Made by a program: the position numbers and the translations under genes. Below, in pieces: positions 1 through 8,363 of a stretch of DNA of 64,000 nucleotides. The number at the start of each line of letters is the position of its first letter. Position 1 is the first letter of the stretch. Origin of the DNA: Flavitalea plasmicola (GTDB taxonomy: Bacteria > Bacteroidota > Bacteroidia > Chitinophagales > Chitinophagaceae); NCBI RefSeq assembly GCF_030546645.1, contig NZ_JAUOTO010000003.1, positions 588,956 to 652,955 of the forward strand, given 5' to 3'. A model generated the notes under the pieces. The model made no database searches. It was not told where the DNA came from and saw only the letters and a program-made list of their open reading frames with translations.

Positions 1-393
1 CATCTCGATCTCAAAGTCGATATGGGGGGCATCAGGCACCTTTAACCGCAATAATTTCATCTCTTCGATCTTTGGCACAGGCCGTTTGATGTATTTCCAC
101 CAGGGGAAGTCCGGCCCCCCGCCATATTGCCATTTATCAATATAAATGGTCTTATTTCCCAGGGATTTGATGTCATTTTTCACCGCCAGCTGCATACTGC
201 TGATAGTAGACAACACACTGATAATGCAGAAGATACCGAAGGTTATTCCCAGCAGGGACAGGAAGGTCCGGAGCTTATTGGAACGGAATTCCTGCAAGGC
301 CATCCTGAAGCTGGTCCATGCGATCTCCCGGTGTCGGAACAGAAACCGGAACAAACGCTGGGTTTTATACGCAAACATAATTCGAATATACAT
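1..393 (-). CDS. ABC transporter permease, MacB/FtsX-like (N-terminal part, cut by window edge)
   Basis: Only the first 131 codons lie in the window; the gene runs off the left edge. The translation starts MYIRIMFAYK; a second in-frame Met follows at residue 6. A charged stretch with EFRSNKLRTFLSLLGI leads into one membrane segment at about residues 43-64, followed by a periplasmic part with KNDIKSLGNKTIYIDKW. This is the usual start of the MacB-type periplasmic core domain permeases of Bacteroidota, which work with an ATPase in export of lipoproteins, peptides or drugs; the substrate cannot be told. The ATPase is not in view. The call rests on the family-like N-terminus only. Confidence 0.75.
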   Translation of the reverse strand, partial: MYIRIMFAYKTQRLFRFLFRHREIAWTSFRMALQEFRSNKLRTFLSLLGITFGIFCIISVLSTISSMQLAVKNDIKSLGNKTIYIDKWQYGGGPDFPWWKYIKRPVPKIEEMKLLRLKVPDAPHIDFEIEM

Positions 394-478
394 ATTCGGA
401 GACACCTGGCAACGACAAAAACCATTAATATTGCATCTTAAAATACCATTCGAATTACAACCTAAAAAAAGATCTTTC

Positions 479-1354
479 ATGCTCAATATTGAGAATCAGA
501 ATCTGAAAGTTACCATCAACGCGAAAGGAGCGGAATTGACAAGCATTTATCATAAGGGGCTGCAAATGGAATATCTATGGGGCGGCGATCCCAATGTGTG
601 GGGCAAGCATTCTCCGTTGCTTTTCCCCATCGTAGGCACGCTGCGCCAGAATACCTGGAAATATAAAGGCAAGACCTGGACGCTCCCCCGTCATGGTTTT
701 GCCAGGGATATGGAGTTTGCCGTGGAGCAACAGAGCAAGGATGGTCTTACCCTGCTGTTGAAAAGCAATGAGACCACCCGCGCCAAATATCCTTTTGACT
801 TCGAGTTACGGGTCATTTATCAGCTGGCGCCCAATGGACTCGCCACTACTTACAATGTCAAGAATAATTCAGGGGAAGAAATGTACTTCTCCATCGGCGG
901 TCATCCCGCTTTCAGAGTGCCCCTGGCCGAAAGGACCACTTACACTGACTATTTCCTGGAGTTCGAGCAGAAAGAAACGGCCAACAGGTGGCCCATCTCC
1001 AAAGAAGGACTGATTGAAACGACACCCCAGCCTATCCTGGACAACACGAATATCATGCCCATCACCAGGGACCTGTTCTCCAGCGATGCCCTGGTGTTTA
1101 AAAACCTGGCCTCTACCACCGTCAGTCTCAAATCCCGCCGAAGCCGGCATGGCCTGGACTTTGACTTCACCGACTTCCCTTACCTGGGTATCTGGTCGGC
1201 AAAAAATGAAAAGGCTGATTTTATTTGCATAGAACCCTGGTGCGGCATTGCTGACAGCGTGGATTCGGATCAGGAAATGGAAGATAAGGAAGGGATACAA
1301 AGGCTGGCTCCGGGAGAGACTTTCGAAAGGATCTGGGCCGTGACGTTGTATTAA
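479..1354 (+). CDS. aldose 1-epimerase family protein (galactose mutarotase-like)
   Basis: 291 residues, the usual size of LacX/YeaD-like mutarotase relatives. The reading frame is open further upstream, but that extension lies opposite the divergent permease and does not look like protein; ATG at 479 (MLNIENQNLKVT) begins the fold cleanly. Residues likely to act in catalysis are His72 (PRHGFAR), His142 (GGHPAFR) and Glu252 (CIEPWCGIAD), the His/His/Glu arrangement of aldose epimerases, which interconvert alpha and beta sugar anomers. The protein has no signal peptide and should be cytoplasmic. Sugar specificity is unknown. It converges with the MgtC gene, with 31 bp between the stops. Confidence 0.85.
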   Translation: MLNIENQNLKVTINAKGAELTSIYHKGLQMEYLWGGDPNVWGKHSPLLFPIVGTLRQNTWKYKGKTWTLPRHGFARDMEFAVEQQSKDGLTLLLKSNETTRAKYPFDFELRVIYQLAPNGLATTYNVKNNSGEEMYFSIGGHPAFRVPLAERTTYTDYFLEFEQKETANRWPISKEGLIETTPQPILDNTNIMPITRDLFSSDALVFKNLASTTVSLKSRRSRHGLDFDFTDFPYLGIWSAKNEKADFICIEPWCGIADSVDSDQEMEDKEGIQRLAPGETFERIWAVTLY

Positions 1355-1385
1355 ATCTATCGTTTCTGACGGTTTTCGTGCCCCG

Positions 1386-2033
1386 TTAGAATTCAAAAGC
1401 CTTTACTGCCGGATCGCGGAGGATCTCATGGATACAATGACGATGATCCTTTTCCGAGCCTTGCACCACCCACTCGCCGGTGATGATGCCTGTATCGGTC
1501 TTGGACTGCCGGCTGCGTTTGAAGGAGAGGTGATGCCCCCGGAACAGGTCTTCATACCGGTGAAGCGTTTCATTCTCGAAGGCGCAGATGATCTTATAAT
1601 TGCGTATCTGGTTCACCCTTTCGATCCATCCTTCCAGCATGCTGAAGGTGAGGATAACGAGCAGCACCAACAGACAGGCCATACAGGAGATCAGCTTGTA
1701 TCCGGCGCCGATGCCCATGCCCAGGGCTGCCGTCACCCAGATCATGGCTGCTGTAGTGATACCGTTGACCTTGCTATTCGTGGGTTCTCCACGGAAGATC
1801 ACTCCCGCACCTACAAATCCGATGCCCACCACTACATTGGATGCGATCCTTTCGGGCGCATGGACGGCCCCGATCAATTCCGATAGGATTGTAAAGAGAG
1901 CGGCGCCAAGACAAATGAGCGTCAATGTCCTGAACCCGGCAGACTTGCTCCTGTATTCTCTTTCGGCCCCGATGAGGCCTCCCACCACCACCGCCAGGAC
2001 CAATCTCCAGGCAATCTCTTCAGTAGATAGCAT
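1386..2033 (-). CDS. MgtC/SapB family membrane protein
   Basis: 215 residues. The N-terminal 150 or so hold four to five membrane segments with the family signatures GGLIGAEREYRSKSAGFRT, VGIGFVGAGVIFRG and GITTAAMIWVTAALGMGIG. A soluble C-terminal tail of about 65 residues (from YKIICAFENE) resembles the small ACT-like domain of full-length MgtC. Family members influence magnesium homeostasis, membrane potential or F-type ATPase activity, but no reaction is known for this branch. It lies 17 bp behind the DUF2252 gene on the same strand and is probably co-transcribed with it. Confidence 0.9.
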   Translation of the reverse strand: MLSTEEIAWRLVLAVVVGGLIGAEREYRSKSAGFRTLTLICLGAALFTILSELIGAVHAPERIASNVVVGIGFVGAGVIFRGEPTNSKVNGITTAAMIWVTAALGMGIGAGYKLISCMACLLVLLVILTFSMLEGWIERVNQIRNYKIICAFENETLHRYEDLFRGHHLSFKRSRQSKTDTGIITGEWVVQGSEKDHRHCIHEILRDPAVKAFEF

Positions 2034-2050
2034 AGTTATTTTGTTTTATG

Positions 2051-3265
2051 TCAGCCGGCGGCCGGTGAGAAATATCCGGCCTTATAAGCGGCAAAATAAT
2101 CCTTGTAATCTTTTTTGACCTGCTCCGCGTAGGCGACCCCATATGCTATGACCCCATTCTGCCAGTGATGGTCCGCACCAAAGGCGATGAGGTCGTCCGG
2201 CAATGCCGACCCCTGCCGGCCTGCGCTGCGCAGCTGGGCCGAGGCCGTCAACAGCGCCATGTCGATGACCACGCATTCGATGTCCCGGGGACTGTCCCGC
2301 AACAGCGTAAAATTGATCTTGTCCGCTGTGGGCTGCATCTCCTTCACCACGTAAAAGTCGTCCCGGAAGCGGGTGGTTCCCAGCAAGGCGGGACAGACAT
2401 TCTGCATCCGCTGCTGCACTGCAACGACCCGCTCGGCCTCGGAGGCCCAGGATGGTTGGGTAATGTTAATCCGGCCCTGAAGACAGGAAGGCATGGCCCG
2501 TTTCATATCGATCAGCAGATATTTATCGGGGTTTTTCATCTGCCGTACGAGAAAGACATAGCGATGGACTCCCAGGCTACCGGTGCCGGCTATGCGGAAA
2601 GCGACATCCACCACCTCATGGGGCTTTCGTAGCAACGACTCATCCCTGGTCCATTTCTGCAGATGAGCCGCCAGCTCTTTCCTTAAGGACTTTTCCAGGG
2701 GAAAGAAGCGGATATTGTCGATCCGCAGTGCAAGCTTTCCGTTCTTTTCCACCGTCCGCTGGCGGATGAGTTCCTTCTGCCTGCGCTCGCAGACCTTATC
2801 CAGGAATGTCCGCACAATGCCATTTGCCGTGCGGGGTTCGATATAACGCGATTTCCCTTTTGCCAGCGTTTCGCTGTACTTGTCCAGGAACAGAACGGCC
2901 ATCCGCCTGGACTCTTTTTTGCTGATGCCCAGGGAGCCCAGACCGGAGCAAATGCTCGTCACCATCCGGGCGAGCTCCCATACAGCGGGCGCCAGCGCGC
3001 CCTCGTCAAAATCATTCATATCGAAATAGACCAGGCGGTTGTCGCCCTTATAGCTCCCGAAATTTTCCAGGTGCAGGTCCCCGCAGATCCAGCTCAGCGG
3101 GTATTGGGGAAGGGCATCACTCCTTTGCAGGTCTTCATAAAACAGGTGACAGGTGCCGCGGAGGAAGCGGAAGGGGTTTTGCGCCATCTGCTGATATTTC
3201 AGGGCCGTATAGGCGGGAAGCCTGTCGTCGTTGAACGCTTTGACCCTTTGTGCAATAGTGGCCAC
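2051..3265 (-). CDS. DUF2252 family protein (kinase-like fold)
   Basis: 404 residues with the DUF2252 hallmarks: RFLRGTCHLFYEDL near residue 35, WICGDLHLENFGSYKG near 60, and VYFDMNDFDEG near 80. GDLHLENFG recalls the catalytic loop of aminoglycoside-phosphotransferase-like kinases and FDMNDFDE their metal-binding Asp, so the fold is probably kinase-like; the substrate is unknown. MATIAQRVKAFNDDRLP is a plausible start with little space before the divergent lipoprotein gene. The gene precedes the MgtC-like gene by 17 bp. Family assignment is firm; function is not known. Confidence 0.88.
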   Translation of the reverse strand: MATIAQRVKAFNDDRLPAYTALKYQQMAQNPFRFLRGTCHLFYEDLQRSDALPQYPLSWICGDLHLENFGSYKGDNRLVYFDMNDFDEGALAPAVWELARMVTSICSGLGSLGISKKESRRMAVLFLDKYSETLAKGKSRYIEPRTANGIVRTFLDKVCERRQKELIRQRTVEKNGKLALRIDNIRFFPLEKSLRKELAAHLQKWTRDESLLRKPHEVVDVAFRIAGTGSLGVHRYVFLVRQMKNPDKYLLIDMKRAMPSCLQGRINITQPSWASEAERVVAVQQRMQNVCPALLGTTRFRDDFYVVKEMQPTADKINFTLLRDSPRDIECVVIDMALLTASAQLRSAGRQGSALPDDLIAFGADHHWQNGVIAYGVAYAEQVKKDYKDYFAAYKAGYFSPAAG

Positions 3266-3331
3266 GATGGTTTGTTTTCAGAAAGATAGGTATTATTCAG
3301 GAATTCGTAAATCCACGTATCTTACAGCCTT

Positions 3332-3808
3332 ATGCAGCGTACCAATTATAAGATATTCCTCATTATCCTGGTTCTGGCAGGACTGATGACTGGCTGCCGG
3401 CAACCGCAAGCCCCTGAGTATTACGGATTTCAGGATCTGCGCTTCGGCAGGGGCGAAGGACAGCAGGCGACCCTTGGCACTACCCTGAAATTCTACAATC
3501 CCAACTCTTATGGCCTGCAGCTCAAAGGTGCGGAAATGGACGTGATGCTCAACGGCAAACCGGCCGGACATTCCGTGCTGGATTCCACTGTCCTCATTCC
3601 GAAAAAGGATACATTCTATGTCCCTGTAACCATGCAGGTGAACCTTCAGGGCCTCCTGGGCAATGCCATCCAGATCTTCCTGGACAGGCAGGTGACGGTG
3701 ACCCTGGACGGAAGAATACATCTGAAGAAAGGCGCTATTCCTTTCAGCCGGCCTTTTCACTACGAGGGCAAGGAAGACCTGAATGCACTTTTAAAGGGAG
3801 ATTATTGA
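3332..3808 (+). CDS. LEA type 2 / LEA14-like lipoprotein
   Basis: 158 residues. The N-terminus KIFLIILVLAGLMTGCRQ is a lipoprotein signal with lipobox LMTGC (Cys about residue 22), so the mature protein is membrane-anchored. The remainder is a single beta-rich domain; LKFYNPNSYGLQLKGAEMDV is the typical LEA14/WHy start, where a paired NPN element opens the fold. Such small lipoproteins are common in Bacteroidota and have no assigned reaction. It is a single gene converging with the phosphatase-like gene, with only 4 bp between stops. Confidence 0.8.
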   Translation: MQRTNYKIFLIILVLAGLMTGCRQPQAPEYYGFQDLRFGRGEGQQATLGTTLKFYNPNSYGLQLKGAEMDVMLNGKPAGHSVLDSTVLIPKKDTFYVPVTMQVNLQGLLGNAIQIFLDRQVTVTLDGRIHLKKGAIPFSRPFHYEGKEDLNALLKGDY

Positions 3809-3812
3809 AAGG

Positions 3813-5045
3813 TCACTTCACCATGATCCACCGGTTCACTGTATTGTAGGTCCCTTCCAGCACCACCTTATAAAAAGCAGAAGGGTAGGAGCCTATTCCA
3901 AATGCCGCCGACTGCTGGCCTGCCGGCACTTCCGCCAGTAACTTGTAATCATCCTTACCACCTGTCTTAAAATCATTGGTCCTGGCAAGCCAGATCTTTA
4001 CCGATCCATCCTTGTCGAAGGACTTCCAGCGTATATCCAGCTTGTTGTTATCCAGGCGCACCACGGGTAAGGCCACGGAAACTTTTCCGATCAGGGGCAC
4101 GCCGTCCGTCTCAAGCTGGTTTTCCCTGGGAATGTTGATATCCATAAATCGTGCGATGGTAGGCATGATATCCACGATGGCAGGCGTATAGTCGCGCCAA
4201 TAGTGATTGAGGTCTTTGGCATTCGTTGCGATCCAGGTGGTACGCTCTCTTTCCGACTGCCCTCCATGTCCCTTGCCTGTGATGGAATCCCTTCCATGAT
4301 CCGTCGTGACGACGATCATCCAGTCTTCCCTGAACTGCTGCTGCCGGTACTGCAGGGCGCTCCAGATCTTACCTATCTGCTTGTCGGTGTACTTTACGGC
4401 CTCTTTCTGTTCCGGGCTGTCTCCATACTTGTGCCCCATGTCGTCCGTGTATTCGAGGTAAAGCCACGTGAGGTCTGGTCCCTGCTCCCGGATGCATTTC
4501 TCCGCTTCTTCCGTTACTTTTTCATCAATTGCATGAATATATTGACTTTGTTTGTCGTGAGGGTAGTTGACGGTGTCCAGCTCAAGCCCGTCGGCATGAT
4601 AATCCACCTTAATATTGCCTGTCTGCGGCAGGGATTCGCCCACCAGCCTGGTGCGGTTGTCCAACCAGGTGGAAAATACGGCGATCTTTTTGGTGCTGTC
4701 AGCCTTTTTCAGGAGCCGGAAGATGGTAGGGTAATGATAATTGGGTTCCTTGATATCGTTGTCCCAAACATTATGCTTGTTCACCCACACGCCTGTAAGC
4801 AGGCTATTGTATCCCACGGCGGAAATGGTCGGCGTCTGCGAATAACCTCCCCGCTCCCCGCCGACAAAAGCACGCTTATACCCGTCCCGCCGTCCGATCT
4901 GTTCGGGAAAGGATACATGCGCTTTCTCCAGTACGTCGGCCGGAATGCCATCGGCAATGATGAAGACGACCTTTTTCTTTTTCGGCTGCGCCACTGCGTG
5001 GAGGGCCAACGTTGCCATCGCGATTAAAACGAGGATGTGTTTCAT
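3813..5045 (-). CDS. alkaline phosphatase superfamily protein (type I phosphodiesterase/nucleotide pyrophosphatase-like), exported
   Basis: 410 residues. A signal peptide covers roughly the first 19 (LIAMATLALHAVAQ). The catalytic core runs from about 25 to 320: VVFIIADGIPADVLE supplies the first metal-binding Asp, QTPTISAVGYNSLLTG the nucleophile Thr, YTDDMGHKYG and VVTTDHGRDS plus GHGG the other metal ligands. This is the zinc-dependent phosphodiesterase/pyrophosphatase architecture. A beta-sandwich-like C-terminal domain of about 85 residues (KLDIRWKSFDKDGS onward) follows. Substrate unknown; acts in the periplasm or outside. A TATTTTTG box lies 26 bp upstream of the start. Confidence 0.85.
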   Translation of the reverse strand: MKHILVLIAMATLALHAVAQPKKKKVVFIIADGIPADVLEKAHVSFPEQIGRRDGYKRAFVGGERGGYSQTPTISAVGYNSLLTGVWVNKHNVWDNDIKEPNYHYPTIFRLLKKADSTKKIAVFSTWLDNRTRLVGESLPQTGNIKVDYHADGLELDTVNYPHDKQSQYIHAIDEKVTEEAEKCIREQGPDLTWLYLEYTDDMGHKYGDSPEQKEAVKYTDKQIGKIWSALQYRQQQFREDWMIVVTTDHGRDSITGKGHGGQSERERTTWIATNAKDLNHYWRDYTPAIVDIMPTIARFMDINIPRENQLETDGVPLIGKVSVALPVVRLDNNKLDIRWKSFDKDGSVKIWLARTNDFKTGGKDDYKLLAEVPAGQQSAAFGIGSYPSAFYKVVLEGTYNTVNRWIMVK

Positions 5046-5070
5046 ATCTGCCGTGTTAAGAAATTTTCGT

Positions 5071-5078
5071 CAAAAATA
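5071..5078 (-). promoter_or_regulatory. -7 promoter box for the phosphatase-like gene
   Basis: TATTTTTG on the minus strand fits the Bacteroidota -7 consensus TAnnTTTG. I see no convincing TTTG-type -33 box at the right distance, so this is a half-supported promoter. Confidence 0.45.
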
Positions 5079-5107
5079 AGCAGTCCGGCATTATCAGGTC
5101 ATTAATT

Positions 5108-5115
5108 TATATTTG
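5108..5115 (+). promoter_or_regulatory. -7 promoter box of the flippase gene, 4 bp before its ATG
   Basis: TATATTTG matches TAnnTTTG exactly. It ends 4 bp before the ATG at 5120, so transcription would begin at or next to the start codon (leaderless mRNA). No clear -33 box is seen. Confidence 0.5.
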
Positions 5116-5119
5116 CAGC

Positions 5120-6619
5120 ATGAGCACCATCCGGCGGCAGAGCATCATTTCTTCTGGCATCGTTTACATAGGCTTTGCGCTGGGTGCCCTCAATACGCTC
5201 CTGCTGACAAAAGAGTTCTCGGCGGCCCAATACGGATTGATAACTATCTTTATGTCGCTTGCCAATATCATGTTCCCCCTGGCGAGCCTGGGTATGCATG
5301 CCTATGTCTATAAATTCTATCCTTACTACAACGATAATCTCCCTCCGGAAAAAAATGACATGATGACCTGGGCGCTCGTCGCCAGCTTCGTCGGCTTCCT
5401 CCTTGTCATATCCGGAGGCATCTTCTTCGAAGACTTCGTGGTAGAAAATTATAGCAGGAACTCCCCCGATCTAGTCACGTATTATTATTGGACATTCCCT
5501 TTTGGATTAGGGCTTACGTTCTATTCGATCCTGGAAGCTTTTGCATGGCAGCTGAAAAAGTCCGTCCTGACCACCTATTTCCGGGAGATCCAGTTCCGTC
5601 TTTTCACATTTGTGCTCATCGTTTTGTTCCTGGCGGGCGCCCTGCATAATTTTGACGCGGTCATAAAGATCTATGCCTGGACATACCCGCTGCTGGCCCT
5701 GAGCTTATTGGGTTACCTGATGATAAAACGCCAGCTGCACTTTACATTCCATGTCAGCAGGGTCACCAAAAAATTCTTTAAAAAGATCCTGGCCCAGGTC
5801 AGCCTGGTATGGACCGGCCAGGTGCTGTTCAATATCTCTTTTTACTTCGCGCAGCTCGTCATTGGCGCTGTAGTCACGGATGGCATGCGCTTTGTCGGGA
5901 TCTACATGCTGGCCCTCTATGTCGGAAGTCTGATCCAGGCCATCCAGCGCAGCGTGATCGCCGCCAGCATAGGCCCGTTGTCCCGTGCATGGAAGGACAA
6001 AGACTATGGAAGGATCAACCGCATCTATCAGCGTTCCTCCATCAACCAGCTGATCTTTTCTGCCGGCATGTTCGTCCTGATATGGCTTAATTTCACGGAC
6101 GGAGTGCGTACGTTCAACTTAAAGGATGACTACCTGCTGGCACGGTCTGTCTTCTTTTATATCGGGTTGACCAGGGTCGTGGATATGGGCACCGGCGTGA
6201 ATACGCAGATCATCGGCACTTCGACATTCTGGCGTTTTGACTTCTTTACGGGCATCGTGCTCACGATCCTTACCTTGCCGGCGAATTATTTCCTGACAAA
6301 AGCATTGGGTTACATCGGGCCGGCCATCGCCGACCTCGTCACCTTCTCCATTTACAACGGTATCCGCTTTCTCTTCCTGTACAGGAAGTTCGGCATGCAG
6401 CCCTTCACCCGCAAAACCGTTTATACCCTTCTCCTGGCCCTCGCGGGATACCTGGTCTGTTATCTCCTTTTTGATACCCATCATGGTTTTATCTGGCTGG
6501 TACTCAGAAGCGCTGTGTTCATCGGCATTTTTGGCACGGGCGTGCTGACACTACGCCTCTCCGACGACATATTGCCCGTATGGCATACCATCAAAAAGAG
6601 ACTTCACCTGATCAGGTGA
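5120..6619 (+). CDS. polysaccharide/lipid-linked oligosaccharide flippase (MOP superfamily, Wzx-like)
   Basis: 499 residues, almost entirely hydrophobic, with about 12-14 membrane segments; the first is [20 protein letters not shown] with the conserved start of Wzx-type exporters. Proteins of this group flip undecaprenol-linked sugar units to the periplasmic face for O-antigen, capsule or exopolysaccharide assembly. No glycosyltransferase lies next to it; the glycan operon in this window is some 19 kb away on the other strand. The start is set by the ATG directly after a TATATTTG box, and [10 protein letters not shown] leads straight into the first membrane helix. Confidence 0.85.
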   Translation: MSTIRRQSIISSGIVYIGFALGALNTLLLTKEFSAAQYGLITIFMSLANIMFPLASLGMHAYVYKFYPYYNDNLPPEKNDMMTWALVASFVGFLLVISGGIFFEDFVVENYSRNSPDLVTYYYWTFPFGLGLTFYSILEAFAWQLKKSVLTTYFREIQFRLFTFVLIVLFLAGALHNFDAVIKIYAWTYPLLALSLLGYLMIKRQLHFTFHVSRVTKKFFKKILAQVSLVWTGQVLFNISFYFAQLVIGAVVTDGMRFVGIYMLALYVGSLIQAIQRSVIAASIGPLSRAWKDKDYGRINRIYQRSSINQLIFSAGMFVLIWLNFTDGVRTFNLKDDYLLARSVFFYIGLTRVVDMGTGVNTQIIGTSTFWRFDFFTGIVLTILTLPANYFLTKALGYIGPAIADLVTFSIYNGIRFLFLYRKFGMQPFTRKTVYTLLLALAGYLVCYLLFDTHHGFIWLVLRSAVFIGIFGTGVLTLRLSDDILPVWHTIKKRLHLIR

Positions 6620-6671
6620 CCAATGGCCATCAATGCGGACAGGGTGGCCTGTCCGGTTCCCCAAAATTTCG

Positions 6672-6679
6672 TACTTTTG
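6672..6679 (+). promoter_or_regulatory. -7 promoter box upstream of prfC
   Basis: TACTTTTG fits TAnnTTTG. It lies 7 bp before the ATG of a short upstream reading frame (6687) and about 60 bp before prfC. No clear -33 box. Confidence 0.5.
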
Positions 6680-6686
6680 CCGCCCA

Positions 6687-6752
6687 ATGGAACGAAAGCA
6701 ACGACTGCCTTCGACCATTGAAAAGACATATATACCGAATGACACGATATAG
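6687..6752 (+). CDS. possible 21-residue upstream reading frame overlapping the prfC start
   Basis: ATG at 6687, TAG at 6750-6752; the peptide begins MERKQRL and ends IPNDTI and is strongly basic at its N-terminus. It overlaps the first 14 bases of prfC in another frame. The predicted transcription start would lie within a few bases of its ATG, so it could be translated from a leaderless message. The same DNA holds the hairpin and GACCATTGAAAAGACAT motif described separately, so the open frame could be incidental. No homologue is known to me. Confidence 0.3.
   Translation: MERKQRLPSTIEKTYIPNDTI
6693..6729 (+). repeat. hairpin + GACCATTGAAAAGACAT motif, third copy (prfC leader)
   Basis: The stem pairs CGAA-A-GCA (6693-6700) with TGC-C-TTCG (6706-6713), one mismatch, loop ACGAC. 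GACCATTGAAAAGACAT follows at 6713-6729, sharing the last stem base. The same hairpin-then-motif order occurs twice on the opposite strand near 50.94-51.06 kb. Confidence 0.6.
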
Positions 6753-8328
6753 CAGCGAGATCAATAAGCGCAAGACTTTTGCCATCATATCCCACCCCGA
6801 TGCCGGTAAAACGACCCTGACGGAGAAATTCCTCCTTTTTGGCGGCGCCATTCAGACTGCCGGGGCAGTAAAAAGCAACAAGATCAAAAAGCATGCGACC
6901 AGCGATTTTATGGAGATTGAAAGGCAGCGCGGTATCTCCGTGGCCACCTCCGTGATGAGCTTCGAATATAAAGGCATGCTGGTGAACCTCCTGGATACCC
7001 CCGGTCACAAAGATTTCGCTGAAGACACTTACCGTACCCTTACGGCCGTGGACAGCGTCATCCTGGTCATCGACAGCGTCAACGGGGTGGAAGCCCAGAC
7101 CCGCCGTCTGATGGAAGTATGCCGTATGCGGGATACCCCCGTCATCGTGTTCATCAATAAAATGGACCGGGATGGGAAGAACCGTTTTGACCTCCTGGAA
7201 GAAATCGAAAAAGAGTTGAATATCCAGCTGCACCCCATGACCTGGCCGATCAACAGCGGAAAGGATTTTAAAGGTGTTTACAATCTTTATGATAAGAACC
7301 TCGTCCTGTTCACTGCCAATACAAAAGCAGCAGATGAGGATACCCTGCGTATCGATAGCCTGGATAGTTCGCTCCTGGAAGAGCGGTTGGGGGAAAAGGA
7401 CGCCGCGACGTTGCGGGAAGACGTGGAGCTGGTGGACGGTGTCCATGGTGAACTGGACGTGGACGACTACCTTGGCGGCAAGGTAGCACCCGTTTTCTTC
7501 GGCAGCGCCATCAATAACTTTGGGGTACGGGAAATGCTGGACACTTTTATCCGGATCGCCCCGACACCCCGCAGCCGCGAAACCTCCACCAGGCACCTGG
7601 ATGTGGAAGAAGATAAGTTTAGCGGCTTTATCTTTAAGATCCATGCCAACCTGGACCCCAAGCACAGGGATCGGATTGCATTCCTCCGGGTCTGCAGCGG
7701 AAAGTTCGAAAGGAATAAATATTTTCACCATGTACGGTTGGACAAGGACGTACGCTTCAGCAATCCCTATACTTTTCTCGCACGTGATAAGGATGTCATC
7801 GATGCTGCTTATCCGGGCGATGTGGTAGGGCTGTTCGACACCGGTAACTTTAAGATAGGAGATACCCTCACGGAAGGGGAGGATTTCTTCTTTACAGGCA
7901 TCCCATCCTTTTCACCGGAGATCTTCAAGGAAGTAGTGAACAAGGACCCTATGAAGACCAAGCAACTGGAGAAAGGGCTGCTGCAGCTCACGGATGAAGG
8001 TGTCGCCCAGCTATTTACCCAATATGGCGGCAATAAGAAGATCATCGGCTGCGTGGGCGAATTGCAGTTCGAGGTGATCCAATATCGCCTGCTGCATGAA
8101 TATGGCGCTTCGGTCCAGTTCAACGCAATGCCGTTCTATAAGGCTTGCTGGATCACCAGCGCCGATCCCAAAAAGCTGGAGGAGTTCACTCGGTTTAAAC
8201 ACGCTAATATCGCAGAGGACAAAGACGGCTACATCGTCTACCTGGCCCAGAGCGAATGGTTCCTGAATACCGAAAGGACTAATAACCCGGCTATCGAATT
8301 CCATTTTACTTCAGAAATACACAAGTAG
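6739..8328 (+). CDS. prfC: peptide chain release factor 3 (RF3)
   Basis: 529 residues with the start chosen here ([16 protein letters not shown]), the same length as the E. coli protein; the frame is open upstream to 6580 but that part overlaps the flippase gene. GTPase motifs are all present: SHPDAGKTT (G1), ERQRGISVA (G2), [11 protein letters not shown] (G3), NKMDRDG (G4) and GSA (G5), followed by the beta-barrel domain and an RF3-type C-terminal domain. RF3 uses GTP to remove RF1 and RF2 from the ribosome after peptide release. The gene appears to stand alone with its own -7 box. Its leader carries a repeat motif and an overlapping short frame that may control it. Confidence 0.97.
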   Translation: MTRYSSEINKRKTFAIISHPDAGKTTLTEKFLLFGGAIQTAGAVKSNKIKKHATSDFMEIERQRGISVATSVMSFEYKGMLVNLLDTPGHKDFAEDTYRTLTAVDSVILVIDSVNGVEAQTRRLMEVCRMRDTPVIVFINKMDRDGKNRFDLLEEIEKELNIQLHPMTWPINSGKDFKGVYNLYDKNLVLFTANTKAADEDTLRIDSLDSSLLEERLGEKDAATLREDVELVDGVHGELDVDDYLGGKVAPVFFGSAINNFGVREMLDTFIRIAPTPRSRETSTRHLDVEEDKFSGFIFKIHANLDPKHRDRIAFLRVCSGKFERNKYFHHVRLDKDVRFSNPYTFLARDKDVIDAAYPGDVVGLFDTGNFKIGDTLTEGEDFFFTGIPSFSPEIFKEVVNKDPMKTKQLEKGLLQLTDEGVAQLFTQYGGNKKIIGCVGELQFEVIQYRLLHEYGASVQFNAMPFYKACWITSADPKKLEEFTRFKHANIAEDKDGYIVYLAQSEWFLNTERTNNPAIEFHFTSEIHK

Positions 8329-8363
8329 CAGGTCTTTCCGTTCAGGCTTCGGACTGTCGATCG

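Noticed and set aside
146-478. Longer N-terminus for the aldose-epimerase-like protein
   Set aside because: The extension lies over the start of the divergent ABC permease gene, is unlike protein, and the family fold begins at 479.
4203-5027. 274-codon plus-strand open frame opposite the phosphatase-like gene
   Set aside because: Antisense to a gene with signal peptide and complete metal-site motifs; no independent support.
6604-7731. 375-codon minus-strand open frame opposite prfC
   Set aside because: Shadow of the conserved GTPase domain of RF3.
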